A stretch of DNA of 64,000 bases, taken from positions 1 through 64,000 of the forward strand of contig CAWEBF010000029.1 of the NCBI GenBank assembly GCA_963807235.1, given 5' to 3'. The DNA is from CAWEBF01 sp963807235 (GTDB lineage Bacteria > Acidobacteriota > Vicinamibacteria > Vicinamibacterales > UBA2999). This document shows positions 49,916 to 58,002 of this stretch, piece by piece. The notes below the pieces were generated by a model. That model was not told the origin of the DNA. It did not search any database and was given only the letters and a program-made list of their open reading frames with translations. A program made the translations under genes and the position numbers. Each line of letters begins with the position of its first letter. Position 1 is the stretch's first letter.

Positions 49916-50938
49916 CTACGTCCAGGGCAGGGCACTGCGTTTCCGCCAATACGTCTCGGAGGGCTCCGCGGTTGCGGTAAACCGCCTCAGTCCACCGCTG
50001 AAGAAGCGCGCGGCCAGGTGTGATTTCAGCTGCTCCGGGGTCACGGCGCCCGAAAGCACCACGTCGGCCCATGGCTGTGCCAGTGCGGCGGCGACGGCCA
50101 CTGTCTCGACGGTCGTGCCGAGCACTGCGGCGTGCGCCCGGACCTCGCGAACGGACGTGCCGCCGTGCCGGCTGGTCAGGCGCCCGTTCGCGAGCGCTTC
50201 CTTGACGATGATGCCGCAGCCTTCCGCCCGTGCCTCCGCCAGCGCCGCTGCAGCAGACGGCTCCAGGAGATTCCAGGTCGCCTGCACGGTCTGGAACAGG
50301 GCGACGTCGTCGATCCGGACCTCGAGCGCGCGGCGGATCGTCTCCGCCTGCCGCGGCCCGGTGACCGTAAGGCCGATGCACAGCCCACTCTCGCGGAGAC
50401 GGGCAAGCTCGGACAGAACCTCGGAGTTCTCCAGAACACCGCTCTCGAGCGTCGCGGAGTGAATCTGGTAAAGGGCCAGACGGTGTCCGAGGATGACCTC
50501 GCTCTCGACGATCTGCCGGCGGAGCGTGTCGATCGACAGCCGCTTCACCTCGTGCAGCGGCGCGTCCTGGCGCCAGGATCCGGTGTAGGTGTAACCCCAC
50601 TTCGAGCCGACCGTGAGCGCCGCATTGGGAAGCCGGCGCTCGTCCCACCAGCTGCTCACGAACTCTTCGGCCAGTCCATACGATCGCGCCGTATCCACAT
50701 ACAGCATGCCGGCCGCGCGAGCCGCATCGAGCAGCGCATGGCAACGGCGCCTCATGGCGCTGACGGAGCGGTCGGCGCCCAGATCGGTGTCGCGCCCCCT
50801 GGTCATGTACGCGGGCCTGCCCAGGCCCGCCAGGCCGAGCCCGAGGCGGCTGACCCGCAGCCCTGTCGATCCGAGAGTCGCCACTCCCGCATAGGCCGGG
50901 ATGACGCCGGTCCTCTCGACCGATGCCAGTCGACTCAT
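49916..50938 (-). CDS. Aldo/keto reductase
   Basis: 340 residues with a TIM-barrel AKR fold: GSTGLRVSRLGLGLAGLG, catalytic Tyr in YVDTARSYGLAEEFV, catalytic Lys in VGSKWGYTYTG and His in LYQIHSATLESG. NADPH-binding features include LSGAVTPEQLKSHL near the C-terminus. It reduces carbonyls with NADPH. Its ATG overlaps the stop of the upstream histidine kinase gene (ATGA), an unusual coupling that suggests the kinase and reductase act in the same response. Substrate unknown. Confidence 0.87.
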   Translation of the reverse strand: MSRLASVERTGVIPAYAGVATLGSTGLRVSRLGLGLAGLGRPAYMTRGRDTDLGADRSVSAMRRRCHALLDAARAAGMLYVDTARSYGLAEEFVSSWWDERRLPNAALTVGSKWGYTYTGSWRQDAPLHEVKRLSIDTLRRQIVESEVILGHRLALYQIHSATLESGVLENSEVLSELARLRESGLCIGLTVTGPRQAETIRRALEVRIDDVALFQTVQATWNLLEPSAAAALAEARAEGCGIIVKEALANGRLTSRHGGTSVREVRAHAAVLGTTVETVAVAAALAQPWADVVLSGAVTPEQLKSHLAARFFSGGLRRFTATAEPSETYWRKRSALPWT

Positions 50939-52306
50939 GGGCGGCTGGTGGGGGCGTGCGAGCGCCTCGGCACCGCTCCGGACCTGGCGGCGACTGGCAG
51001 AGCCGGCGTTGCAGTCTGCGAGGCCGCGACGAACGGTACGACGACATTGATCGCAGTGCCCCGGGGCTGCACAGGTTCGATTGTCAGTACGCCGCCTGCC
51101 AGTTCGACCCGCTCCCGCATGGTCAGAAGCCCCAGTCCGGAGGCCTGCGAGGTCATTGGATCGAATCCCTTGCCGTCGTCCCTCACCCGCAACGTCAGCT
51201 GCCCTAACGCTCCCTTGAGCTCGACGGCGATGCCGGTCGCGTCACTGTGCTTCACCGCATTCCGCACGGCCTCCTGCGCGACGCGGTACAGGGTCACGCC
51301 ACAGTCCTCGGCCAGATCCCGGGGAACCTCCTTGGTGACGAGGCTGATGGGGATGCCGTGTTTGCTGGAGAAGTCACGGCACAGACCCACGAGGCTGTTC
51401 GACAATCCGATCAGCTTGACCTTTCCGGGATGAAGCTGATGCGACAGGTTGGTCAGGGCGCTCGCGATCGCCTGGAGGCTCTCCCGCGCATGATCGAGCT
51501 CCGGTCTCAGATCCCTGTCCGGCGTGATCATCTCGAGGTGCGACACGAGGAGGGCCACCTGCTGTCCCACGTCGTCGTGCAGTTCTCGCGCGATCCGGGC
51601 CCGCTCTCCCTCCTGCGCGGTGACGAGCTTCCTGGTGACTTCCCGCAGGAGTGACTGCGCCCGCCGCGCTTCCGTGACGTTGTGGCTGGTGTCGACGTAG
51701 CCGTCCAGCTGCCTATCGGTTCCGAACCGCGGCGCGAGCGTGCTGGCCAGCAACGTCGCGGCAATCTGCAGCGGGACGGCATCGGCGGTGACACAGGGTG
51801 GCACCGGCAGCGTCCAGCCCAGGAGCAGCACGGGCGTGCAATCGTCGCCGGATGTCCCGGCGGCCACGACGAAAGAGTGCACATCGTCGGGCACCAGGTC
51901 TTCGAACCCGGTCACCTCGCCGAGACAACACAGCACGGTACCGGCGCGCCGCAGACGTTGGATAGCCACGCCTCCGTGATCGAAGTCGAGGCGGCGCTGC
52001 CTGCGCCGCCGAGCCCCGGCCCGACACGAGAACGCGGCGGCCTCCCTGGTTGTCGCAGATCCAGAGGACGGCATGCGTGGCGTTCATCCTCCGGCGCAGG
52101 CGATCGAGCACCGCGGCGCCGTCGACGTGCCCGGCGGTCCCGGTAAGGACCTCGCTGGCGAGTGAGGACACCGCCGCCGCGATGCGAACAGGCAGCACCT
52201 TGAGCACACTGCGCGGCGTCTCTGTATCCCGATGCTGGCGCCCACTATCGGCGCGCGTGGGATTCAAAGGATGGGGAATAGGTGAGATGCGATTGTCCCG
52301 GTACAT
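50935..52306 (-). CDS. GAF-type sensor histidine kinase (HisKA_3), frameshifted
   Basis: About 455 residues. The first frame (from ATG 52306) has AAAVSSLASEVLTGTAGHV and RLRRRMNATHAVLWICDNQGG, the start of a GAF-like sensor. After a shift near 52040 the other frame continues VAIQRLRRAGTVLCCLGEVT. The HisKA_3 domain has the phospho-His in ARELHDDVGQQVALL. The HATPase has YRVAQEAVRNAVKHSDAT, DDGKGFDP and GLGLLTMRERVELAGG. No transmembrane helix is seen. A NarL/LuxR-type regulator lies upstream on the same strand, a likely partner. It overlaps the aldo/keto reductase start by 4 bp. Confidence 0.82.
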
Positions 52307-52434
52307 GGTCTGGCCCCGCTTCGGGTACTGTTGAGGTCGTTAGCCCTAACTCAAGTTTGGCCATTAGGCCTGTCAAAGTGCACAGCGTCAATCAGTGTTC
52401 ACGGCGTTTAAGGCTAAGTAACCACCTGATGCAT

Positions 52435-52467
52435 GTCAGGCTATTACGTCAGGTTTGCTGCGTCAGG
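52435..52467. promoter_or_regulatory. Triple GTCAGG direct repeat upstream of the histidine kinase
   Basis: GTCAGG occurs at 52435, 52448 and 52462, spaced 13 and 14 bp, in the 187-bp gap between the regulator and kinase genes. This could bind the LuxR-type regulator. The surrounding AT-richer sequence differs from its neighbours. Confidence 0.4.
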
Positions 52468-52493
52468 CTTGCGAGTGGGACTTTTGGGGGCGT

Positions 52494-53195
52494 CTAGTCC
52501 TGCTCGCTCCAGCTCGCGGCAAACTTCAGGAGCTCGAAGCCGTCCTTCAGGTTCAACTTGCTCTTGATGTTCGAGCGGTAGGTCTCGACCGTCTTGACGC
52601 TGATGCCCAGCCGGTCCGCCACCGCCGCAGTGCTCAGGCCGTGGCCGATCATCTGGAAGACTTCGATCTCGCGATCCGTCAATTGCGCCAGGCCATCGGC
52701 TGCCAATTGTTCGCGCGGTCCAAGGTGCTCCAGGAGGCGCTGCGACATCTGCTCGCTGAGATAGATTCGGCCTGAGAGAACCTGCCTGACCGCCTGCACC
52801 AGGCCGACGATGGCCTCCTGCTTCATGACGTAGCCGCGCGCGCCGGCCCTCAAGGCACGTTCCGCAAACAGGGTCTCATCGTGCATGGACAGCACCAGCA
52901 CCAGGAGATCCGGTGCGACCTCGTGGATGGCCCGGATGAGCGATAGGCCTGGTCCGTCCTTGAGCCCGAGATCCACGATCGCCAGATCCAATTCCGACGT
53001 CTTGATGTGCTCGAGTGCTTCCTCGGCCGACGAGGCCTCGGCGCAAATCGACAGACCGCCGGCCTGGCTGACCATCTGGCGGATGCCCAGGCGCACAATC
53101 GGATGGTCGTCCACGACGAGCAGCCGTGCGTTGGAATGAGGAGGCGTCGTCACGAGTCCGCTCGAATATGGCTCGGCTCTTAACCTGTTTTCCAT
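52494..53195 (-). CDS. LuxR/NarL-family response regulator
   Basis: About 233 residues. The receiver has RLLVVDDHPIVRLGIRQM, phospho-Asp in LAIVDLGLKDGPG, Ser in LVLSMHDETLF and Lys in GYVMKQEAI. The LuxR helix-turn-helix is QLTDREIEVFQMIGHGLSTAAVADRLGISVKTVETYRSNIKSKLNL. I prefer ATG 53195 over GTG 53225; no strong ribosome-binding site decides. It precedes a matching HisKA_3 kinase on the same strand, so the two probably form a pair. Confidence 0.87.
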   Translation of the reverse strand: MENRLRAEPYSSGLVTTPPHSNARLLVVDDHPIVRLGIRQMVSQAGGLSICAEASSAEEALEHIKTSELDLAIVDLGLKDGPGLSLIRAIHEVAPDLLVLVLSMHDETLFAERALRAGARGYVMKQEAIVGLVQAVRQVLSGRIYLSEQMSQRLLEHLGPREQLAADGLAQLTDREIEVFQMIGHGLSTAAVADRLGISVKTVETYRSNIKSKLNLKDGFELLKFAASWSEQD

Positions 53196-53225
53196 GCAGG
53201 CAGCAAAATCGATACCACTCCTCAC

Positions 53226-53787
53226 GGAGCAGATTTATGGCTGTGGTCTTCTGCCGCTGGAGTCCGGCCGGGTGACCGCGGAGGCGCCATGGACGTGGTC
53301 TGGCGCGGCGTACAGGCCATGATCGTGCCAGCGCTCGGCCCGGGCTCGATCGGCAAGGTGGCTCCGATCGCCGTAGTTCATCAAGCGAAGGCCAAGCCGC
53401 TTCACCACGTTGGTCACAGCCTGCTGAGAGATCCTGACAACTGGATAGCCACCAGGCTGTCGCGTCGGTCCTGGCTCGCCGGTTCGGCATAGCGCGCCCT
53501 GCGCGAATGATCGAAGCTTCAAGGGCGGCAAGGAGCACGTATGCACATGCGCAAATCGCGCGGGCGCACTCCGCTGGTGTTTCTCTCCGATGGGGGCAGC
53601 TCGACCGTGATGCCGCGGCGCGCAGCGCCGGCGCGGAGCGCAGACGGAACGCGAACACCGCACGTAGCAGCTCGACCGCGCGCTCGGGCAGCTACCGGCC
53701 GAGCGGCGGTGGACGCCCCGCTGGCGGAGGGCGCCGGCGGCAGTCGGCAAGACTTGGGCGTGCATTAAGATGCAGGCGGTTGGGGAT
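53226..53787. other. Gap of about 560 bp without a confident gene
   Basis: Several overlapping open frames exist but none has a good start, family match or ribosome-binding site. The minus strand near 53430 reads VVRISQQAVTNVVKRLGL, reminiscent of a histidine kinase N box (RIAQEALTNVVKHA), so a decayed kinase fragment is possible. Confidence 0.4.
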
Positions 53788-54414
53788 ATGACTCCGCGCA
53801 TCGCGATTGTCGATGACCATACGCTCATCGCCGAGGCGTGTCGCAAACTCCTCGAGCCGGCGGGCGACGTAGTCGGCACGTTCACCGATCCGCGCGCGTT
53901 TCTCTCCGACGCGGCGGCGCTCAAGCCCGACGTCGTCGTCCTGGATCTGTCGATGCCCTCGTTGAACGGTCTCGACACCCTGCACCAGCTGAAGCGGCTG
54001 ATACCCGACGTCCGCGTGATCATCTTGACGATGAACGAGGATCCGGACATCGCCGCCGAGTCATTCCGGCTTGGCGCGTCGGGCTACGTGCTGAAGCGCT
54101 CGGCTGCCGCCGAACTGCCCCAGGCCGTGCTCGAAGTGATGAAGCAGCGCCACTATCTCACGCCGCTCCTCACCAAAGAACTGGTCGAGTCACTCGTTCA
54201 CGGGCACGTCCGTAAGCAGGTGCACCAGCTGACCCCGCGCCAGCGCGAGGTGCTGCAGCTGCTGGCCGAGGGGCGGTCGATGAAGGAAGCGGCGACCATT
54301 CTGCACTTGTCGCCGAGAACCGTCGCCTTCCACAAATACCGGATGATGGCTCACCTGCAGGTTCAGTCCACCGCGGCCCTGATCCAGTTCGCCGTGCGTG
54401 AAGGGCTGGTCTGA
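53788..54414 (+). CDS. LuxR/NarL-family response regulator (orphan)
   Basis: 208 residues from the ATG at 53788 (another ATG at 53770 adds six residues). The receiver has RIAIVDDHTLIAEACRKLL, phospho-Asp in VVVLDLSMPSLNGLD, Thr in VIILTMNEDPD and Lys in SGYVLKRSA. The DNA-binding domain is QLTPRQREVLQLLAEGRSMKEAATILHLSPRTVAFHKYRMM. No kinase is adjacent on this strand, so its partner may be one of the HisKA_3 kinases nearby. It precedes a small secreted protein by 99 bp. Confidence 0.87.
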   Translation: MTPRIAIVDDHTLIAEACRKLLEPAGDVVGTFTDPRAFLSDAAALKPDVVVLDLSMPSLNGLDTLHQLKRLIPDVRVIILTMNEDPDIAAESFRLGASGYVLKRSAAAELPQAVLEVMKQRHYLTPLLTKELVESLVHGHVRKQVHQLTPRQREVLQLLAEGRSMKEAATILHLSPRTVAFHKYRMMAHLQVQSTAALIQFAVREGLV

Positions 54415-54513
54415 CGCGCGCGTCGATTCTGCATAGCGGGGCGCACCGGTCCCGCGACAGCCTACTGCGAAGGGCGCACCCGCGCCTCGAACGCAGGTCA
54501 AGGGCTGGGCCAC

Positions 54514-54918
54514 ATGACACGCAGGTACCGTGCTTCGATTCGGACCCTGATGCTGGTCGCCGCGACAGCTGCCGGAGGCCATGCCGGCGCACCAAGTGCT
54601 GCCGCGGCTAAAGCCGGGCGGTCGGATCCGGCCGGTTTCAGGACCCACATCGCACCTGTGTCGGCCGTGGCTCCAGCCGATCTACGCATCGAAGTCCTGG
54701 TAGAGCCCGGCGAGGACAATCGCGCGCTCGACATCGTGGTCGATGCGATCGATTACTACCGAGGCAGCGTGATTCCGCTCGACGGCGCGCGCGCAGCGCG
54801 CCTTCACACGGTGGAGTACCGGGGAATGCCCGCCGGAACATACAGCGTGCTCATACGGCTGCGCGCCCGGCAGGGAGTGTCGCGCACCACTCAACACACC
54901 TTCTACGTCGTTCAGTAA
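54514..54918 (+). CDS. Small secreted hypothetical protein
   Basis: 134 residues with a signal peptide (RTLMLVAATAAGGHAGAPSA). The mature part is predicted beta-rich: LRIEVLVEPGEDNRALDIVVDAIDYYRGS, LHTVEYRGMPAGTYSVLIRLRA and QHTFYVVQ, resembling a small immunoglobulin-like or transthyretin-like fold. I recognise no family. It follows the orphan regulator on the same strand. Confidence 0.6.
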   Translation: MTRRYRASIRTLMLVAATAAGGHAGAPSAAAAKAGRSDPAGFRTHIAPVSAVAPADLRIEVLVEPGEDNRALDIVVDAIDYYRGSVIPLDGARAARLHTVEYRGMPAGTYSVLIRLRARQGVSRTTQHTFYVVQ

Positions 54919-54953
54919 TTTCCCCTTCGGTGTCGGGAATAGTACCAGGGCTG

Positions 54954-54975
54954 TGTCAGGGAACTATTTCTGACA
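54954..54975. promoter_or_regulatory. TGTCAG/CTGACA inverted repeat upstream of the AraC-type gene
   Basis: Half-sites TGTCAG (54954-54959) and CTGACA (54970-54975) with a 10-bp spacer, 54 bp before the regulator start. The same half-sites recur at 56980-56995. Confidence 0.45.
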
Positions 54976-55029
54976 GCACGTGCAATTCGCCGAGTTCCCC
55001 CGCCGAATCGGCACGCGTAGTGTGTCGGC

Positions 55030-55518
55030 ATGGCACTCGTTCAATTGACTGGCTATCCGTCCCACGACGCCGTCACCCAGGAACTGTCAGTGTCGCCGAC
55101 GGCAGGGAGACATCCCTGCCTTCAGCGACGCCAGCTCGTATGGCGCGCCGTCGCCCTGCTCCGCCAGCACCCCAGCGACCCGCTGACCATCGCCGACCTG
55201 AGCCGCGTCGCCGGCGTCAGCGACCGGACGCTGCGGGCCGCCTTCCACGATGTGGTGGGGCTGAGCCCGAAGCAGTACGCGATCGCGCAACGCCTGCGGG
55301 CGGCGCACGATGCTCTGCTTTCCGCCGACCCCAAGGTGACGACGGTCACCGACATCGCCACCGCCCACGGCTTCTTCGAGCTCGGACAGTTCGCGGCCCG
55401 CTACCGCAAAGCCTTCGGCGAGGTGCCCTCACAGACGCTTCGCCATCTGGCTTCGCATTGGGCGGCGGCCGCGCGAACCGGCGCCGCCTTGCAGGCCGCG
55501 CCCGTGCTCGCACGTTGA
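55030..55518 (+). CDS. AraC-family transcriptional regulator (HTH domain only)
   Basis: 162 residues with a C-terminal double helix-turn-helix: LTIADLSRVAGVSDRTLRAAFHDVVGLSPKQYAIAQRLRAAHDAL and VTDIATAHGFFELGQFAARYRKAFGEVPSQTL. The N-terminal 40 residues are too short for a ligand-binding domain, so it may respond through expression level or a partner. It lies 120 bp upstream of the sortase cluster and behind an inverted repeat, making it a candidate regulator of that cluster. Confidence 0.82.
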   Translation: MALVQLTGYPSHDAVTQELSVSPTAGRHPCLQRRQLVWRAVALLRQHPSDPLTIADLSRVAGVSDRTLRAAFHDVVGLSPKQYAIAQRLRAAHDALLSADPKVTTVTDIATAHGFFELGQFAARYRKAFGEVPSQTLRHLASHWAAAARTGAALQAAPVLAR

Positions 55519-55638
55519 AGGTGCGACTGACACATCACGGGGAGGGGAAGGAACCGGAGATCCCCAGGCATTGAAGCATGCCGGTTCGGCATAGCCGGGC
55601 GCGCGCGTCACTCGCAGAATGGCGCCCAGGAGCGACCA

Positions 55639-56286
55639 ATGGCACTCGCCGACTACCGCACGTTCTTCACGTTCAGCCAGCCCCTGTCGGTCCCTGGCGT
55701 CACCCTGCCCGCGGGGAAGTATCTGTTTCGGGTGCCCGGCGAAAGCAGCACTCGAGACGTGGTGCAGATCCTGAGCGCCGACGGCAGGAAGGCGCTCGCA
55801 CGGTTCTTCGCGCATCGCCCCCAGCGCAACGACACGCCCTCCGATCCTGAGATCCGGCTCCTGGAAACGGCGCAGGGTATGCCCTCGGTGGTCAAGTCGT
55901 GGTGGTATCCGGGGTCGCGAACCGGCTACGAGTTCATCTACCCGAAGAACCAGGCGCGCTTGCTTGCCCAGGGAACCGGTCAGCCCGTGTTGACGACGCT
56001 GGCTGAAACCACAACTGCGGCGACGACCGACACGGGAGAGCTTGCCCGCGTCTCACCTTTCGGCGAGCAACCACCGTGGCCAGGCGAGGGCTTTTCGGCA
56101 GGTCTCGAGGAAACCGGCCTGAAGGGTGTGATCGCGCCGCCTTCGATTGTGGTCCCCGAAGCCGCCGAGGCGCGCGCGACCCTGCCGAGGATGGCGGCCG
56201 CCACGCTGCTCGTGGTGGGCGCGATCGCTGTGCTCGCTGCCGCGGTGATCCGGAAACGTCGGGCCCACGTGGTGGAGGAACCCTAG
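55639..56286 (+). CDS. C-terminally membrane-anchored protein, candidate sortase partner
   Basis: 215 residues. The main domain matches an acidobacterial secreted family: FFTFSQPLSVPGVTLPAGKYLFRV, DVVQILSADGRKALARFF, VVKSWWYPGSRTGYEFIYPK and AQGTGQPVLTTL. Oddly, it has no signal peptide, although ATG 55639 has AGGAG placed correctly; an upstream frame error is possible. The C-terminus reads ATLPRMAAATLLVVGAIAVL followed by RKRR, laid out like a sortase signal with LPRMA in place of LPxTA. The class D sortase gene starts 4 nt downstream, so the two are co-transcribed. Confidence 0.7.
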   Translation: MALADYRTFFTFSQPLSVPGVTLPAGKYLFRVPGESSTRDVVQILSADGRKALARFFAHRPQRNDTPSDPEIRLLETAQGMPSVVKSWWYPGSRTGYEFIYPKNQARLLAQGTGQPVLTTLAETTTAATTDTGELARVSPFGEQPPWPGEGFSAGLEETGLKGVIAPPSIVVPEAAEARATLPRMAAATLLVVGAIAVLAAAVIRKRRAHVVEEP

Positions 56287-56290
56287 GCGG

Positions 56291-56911
56291 ATGGGTGGCG
56301 GCCTGGCCCGGAAGACCCGTCCCTGGATCGACGGGGGGCTCACCATGCTGGGCGTCCTGTGCCTGGTCTGGGTCTATCTGCAGCGGGAAAAGGCCGCGTC
56401 CCAGCAGCGGTCCGCGATGCAGGAGCTGGCCGAGTTCCGCACGGCGGCGGGGCAGTTGCCCGGCGAGTCAGGCTCGGAGCGGAGAAGGTCGTCGGTCTTC
56501 GGCAGTGCGCTCATCGGCGTTCTCGAGATTCCCAGGGTGCGTGTCTCCGTCGCCGTGTTCGACGGCGACGATGACAAGACCCTGAGCGTTGCCGTAGGTC
56601 ACCTTCCCGACACGCCGCTGCCATGGCACGTCGGTAATTCGGCCATGGCCGGTCACCGCGACACCTTCTTCCGCCCCCTCAAGAATCTCCGTGTGGGCGA
56701 CACGATGCGAATGGCCACGTTCCACGGCGACTTCCACTACCGGGTCCGCCGGATTCTGATCGTGGCTCCCGAAGACGTCTGGGTGCTCGACCCCGACGAT
56801 CCGACGATCAGCCTGACGCTGATCACCTGTTACCCCTTCTACTTCGTCGGCTCCGCACCCCGGCGCTTCATCGTTCATGCGGAGCGCCTCCCGAGCCAGG
56901 ACCCTCTATAG
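56291..56911 (+). CDS. Class D sortase
   Basis: 206 residues. An N-terminal membrane anchor (GGLTMLGVLCLVWVYL) leads to the sortase barrel. The catalytic triad is present: His122 in GNSAMAGHRDTFFRPL, Cys180 in LTLITCYPFYF and Arg191/192 in APRRFIVHA. The TLITC-YP motif and GHRDTFF are typical of class D enzymes of Gram-negatives. It cleaves LPxTA/G-type tails after Thr and transfers the protein to an amine acceptor. Likely substrates here are the gene 4 nt upstream and the LPTTA-tailed protein at 59369. Confidence 0.9.
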   Translation: MGGGLARKTRPWIDGGLTMLGVLCLVWVYLQREKAASQQRSAMQELAEFRTAAGQLPGESGSERRRSSVFGSALIGVLEIPRVRVSVAVFDGDDDKTLSVAVGHLPDTPLPWHVGNSAMAGHRDTFFRPLKNLRVGDTMRMATFHGDFHYRVRRILIVAPEDVWVLDPDDPTISLTLITCYPFYFVGSAPRRFIVHAERLPSQDPL

Positions 56912-56979
56912 CAGGACGCCGCTCTAGCGGCTGACTTCCTTGTGCACTTCCGGCACACGCGGAGGCGTCACGGGGCCCT

Positions 56980-56995
56980 CTGTCAGTTTTGACAG
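56980..56995. promoter_or_regulatory. CTGTCA/TGACAG palindrome upstream of a secreted protein gene
   Basis: Perfect 6-bp arms CTGTCA and TGACAG around GTTT, 136 bp before the next start. It shares half-sites with the site at 54954. The rest of the 219-bp gap has no gene. Confidence 0.45.
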
Positions 56996-57130
56996 TAGCC
57001 TGCTACCCCATCTGTGATGGCACACTGAGTGGACGTACAGGAGCGGATGTCACCTGTCTGTGGGTGACTTTCGATCCGGAAGTGCATTGCCAACCTGGGC
57101 GGAACGACTCCGAATTGGTCTGGGGGGTTG

Positions 57131-57895
57131 ATGAGGATTGTACTGGTTGTGTTGTTGACCCTGGGCGCGCTTCCGGCGTCCGCGCAAAAGCTAGAGCTGG
57201 TTCTGGAGCCGGAGTTCGAGCAAAGGTACGACGAGCTTACCGCCTGGCTCAAAGAGTACGAAGAATGGGAGAAGTGGTTTGAGGTGTGGGGCAACCGGGT
57301 CGCGCACAGTTTCGACGATCGGCCCCTGTGGGAACGCAAGAAGCGGCCCGAACCGCCGGCATGGCTCGAGGAGCGATGTCAGGACGATTGGGCCGATGAC
57401 AGCCGGCTTGCCGACGCTTGTTACATTCTCCGCCACTGGGAGGGGGAGCCTCTACGCATTCTCCTACGCCGCGACCCGGCGAAGGTGGCGTCAATCGGCA
57501 AGGCCGACGACAGGATCGTCAAGAGCTCGTTCTTTCACCGAATTCACTTGACCGGATTGTGGGCGGAAGCACGCTATCCGGCGACGCCGGCCTACGGCAT
57601 TGTCGGCATGCAGGTCGGAGTGTTCGAGACCGGACGATTCACGCTGCCCGCGGTCGGGGTCATGCTGGTGGCGACCGCTGACGGCGAGGGGGGGCACGCC
57701 TGGCAGCCGGCAACCACGTTTGGTTTCGGCTATCGGATCGGCGACGTCGTCCCTCCGTTGATCGCAAGGCAGGTCAGCGTCCACATCAACGTCGCCACCG
57801 TGCACGTTCGTGGCGGTCGCGCTCGGGAGGCCGTTCCGGGTGTCGGGAGTGTCACCCTGTTCGGTTTGTCGGTGAGCGCACGACGGAACCGCTGA
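57131..57895 (+). CDS. Secreted hypothetical protein
   Basis: 254 residues with a signal peptide (RIVLVVLLTLGALPASAQ). A charged helical N-terminal region follows (FEQRYDELTAWLKEYEEWEKW), with an aromatic-rich stretch VAHSFDDRPLWERKKRPEPP and two cysteines (ERCQDDW, LADACYIL). The C-terminal half is beta-rich (GIVGMQVGVFETGRFTLPAV, TTFGFGYRIGD, VSVHINVATVHV), possibly a small barrel. I know no function. ATG 57131 is preferred over TTG 57128. Confidence 0.65.
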   Translation: MRIVLVVLLTLGALPASAQKLELVLEPEFEQRYDELTAWLKEYEEWEKWFEVWGNRVAHSFDDRPLWERKKRPEPPAWLEERCQDDWADDSRLADACYILRHWEGEPLRILLRRDPAKVASIGKADDRIVKSSFFHRIHLTGLWAEARYPATPAYGIVGMQVGVFETGRFTLPAVGVMLVATADGEGGHAWQPATTFGFGYRIGDVVPPLIARQVSVHINVATVHVRGGRAREAVPGVGSVTLFGLSVSARRNR

Positions 57896-57900
57896 TCGAA

Positions 57901-57928
57901 CTCCAGGCTCCGGGCTCCCGGCTCCAGG
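57901..57928. repeat. Heptamer repeat array 9
   Basis: Units CTCCAGG, CTCCGGG, CTCCCGG, CTCCAGG, beginning 5 nt after a stop codon, between convergent genes. Its complement reads GCCTGGA, GCCGGGA, GCCCGGA and GCCTGGA-type units, related to arrays 6 and 7. Confidence 0.8.
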
Positions 57929-58002
57929 CCAGCCTGGGGGCCTGATTGCCGTCCGACACACGAGGCGCAGGAGGTATGTCCACGCCTCGTGGTCGGAATC
58001 AG

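Noticed and set aside
53235..53480. Minus-strand segment VVRISQQAVTNVVKRLGL as a histidine kinase
   Set aside because: Only the N-box-like stretch matches; no HisKA or G boxes in any nearby frame.
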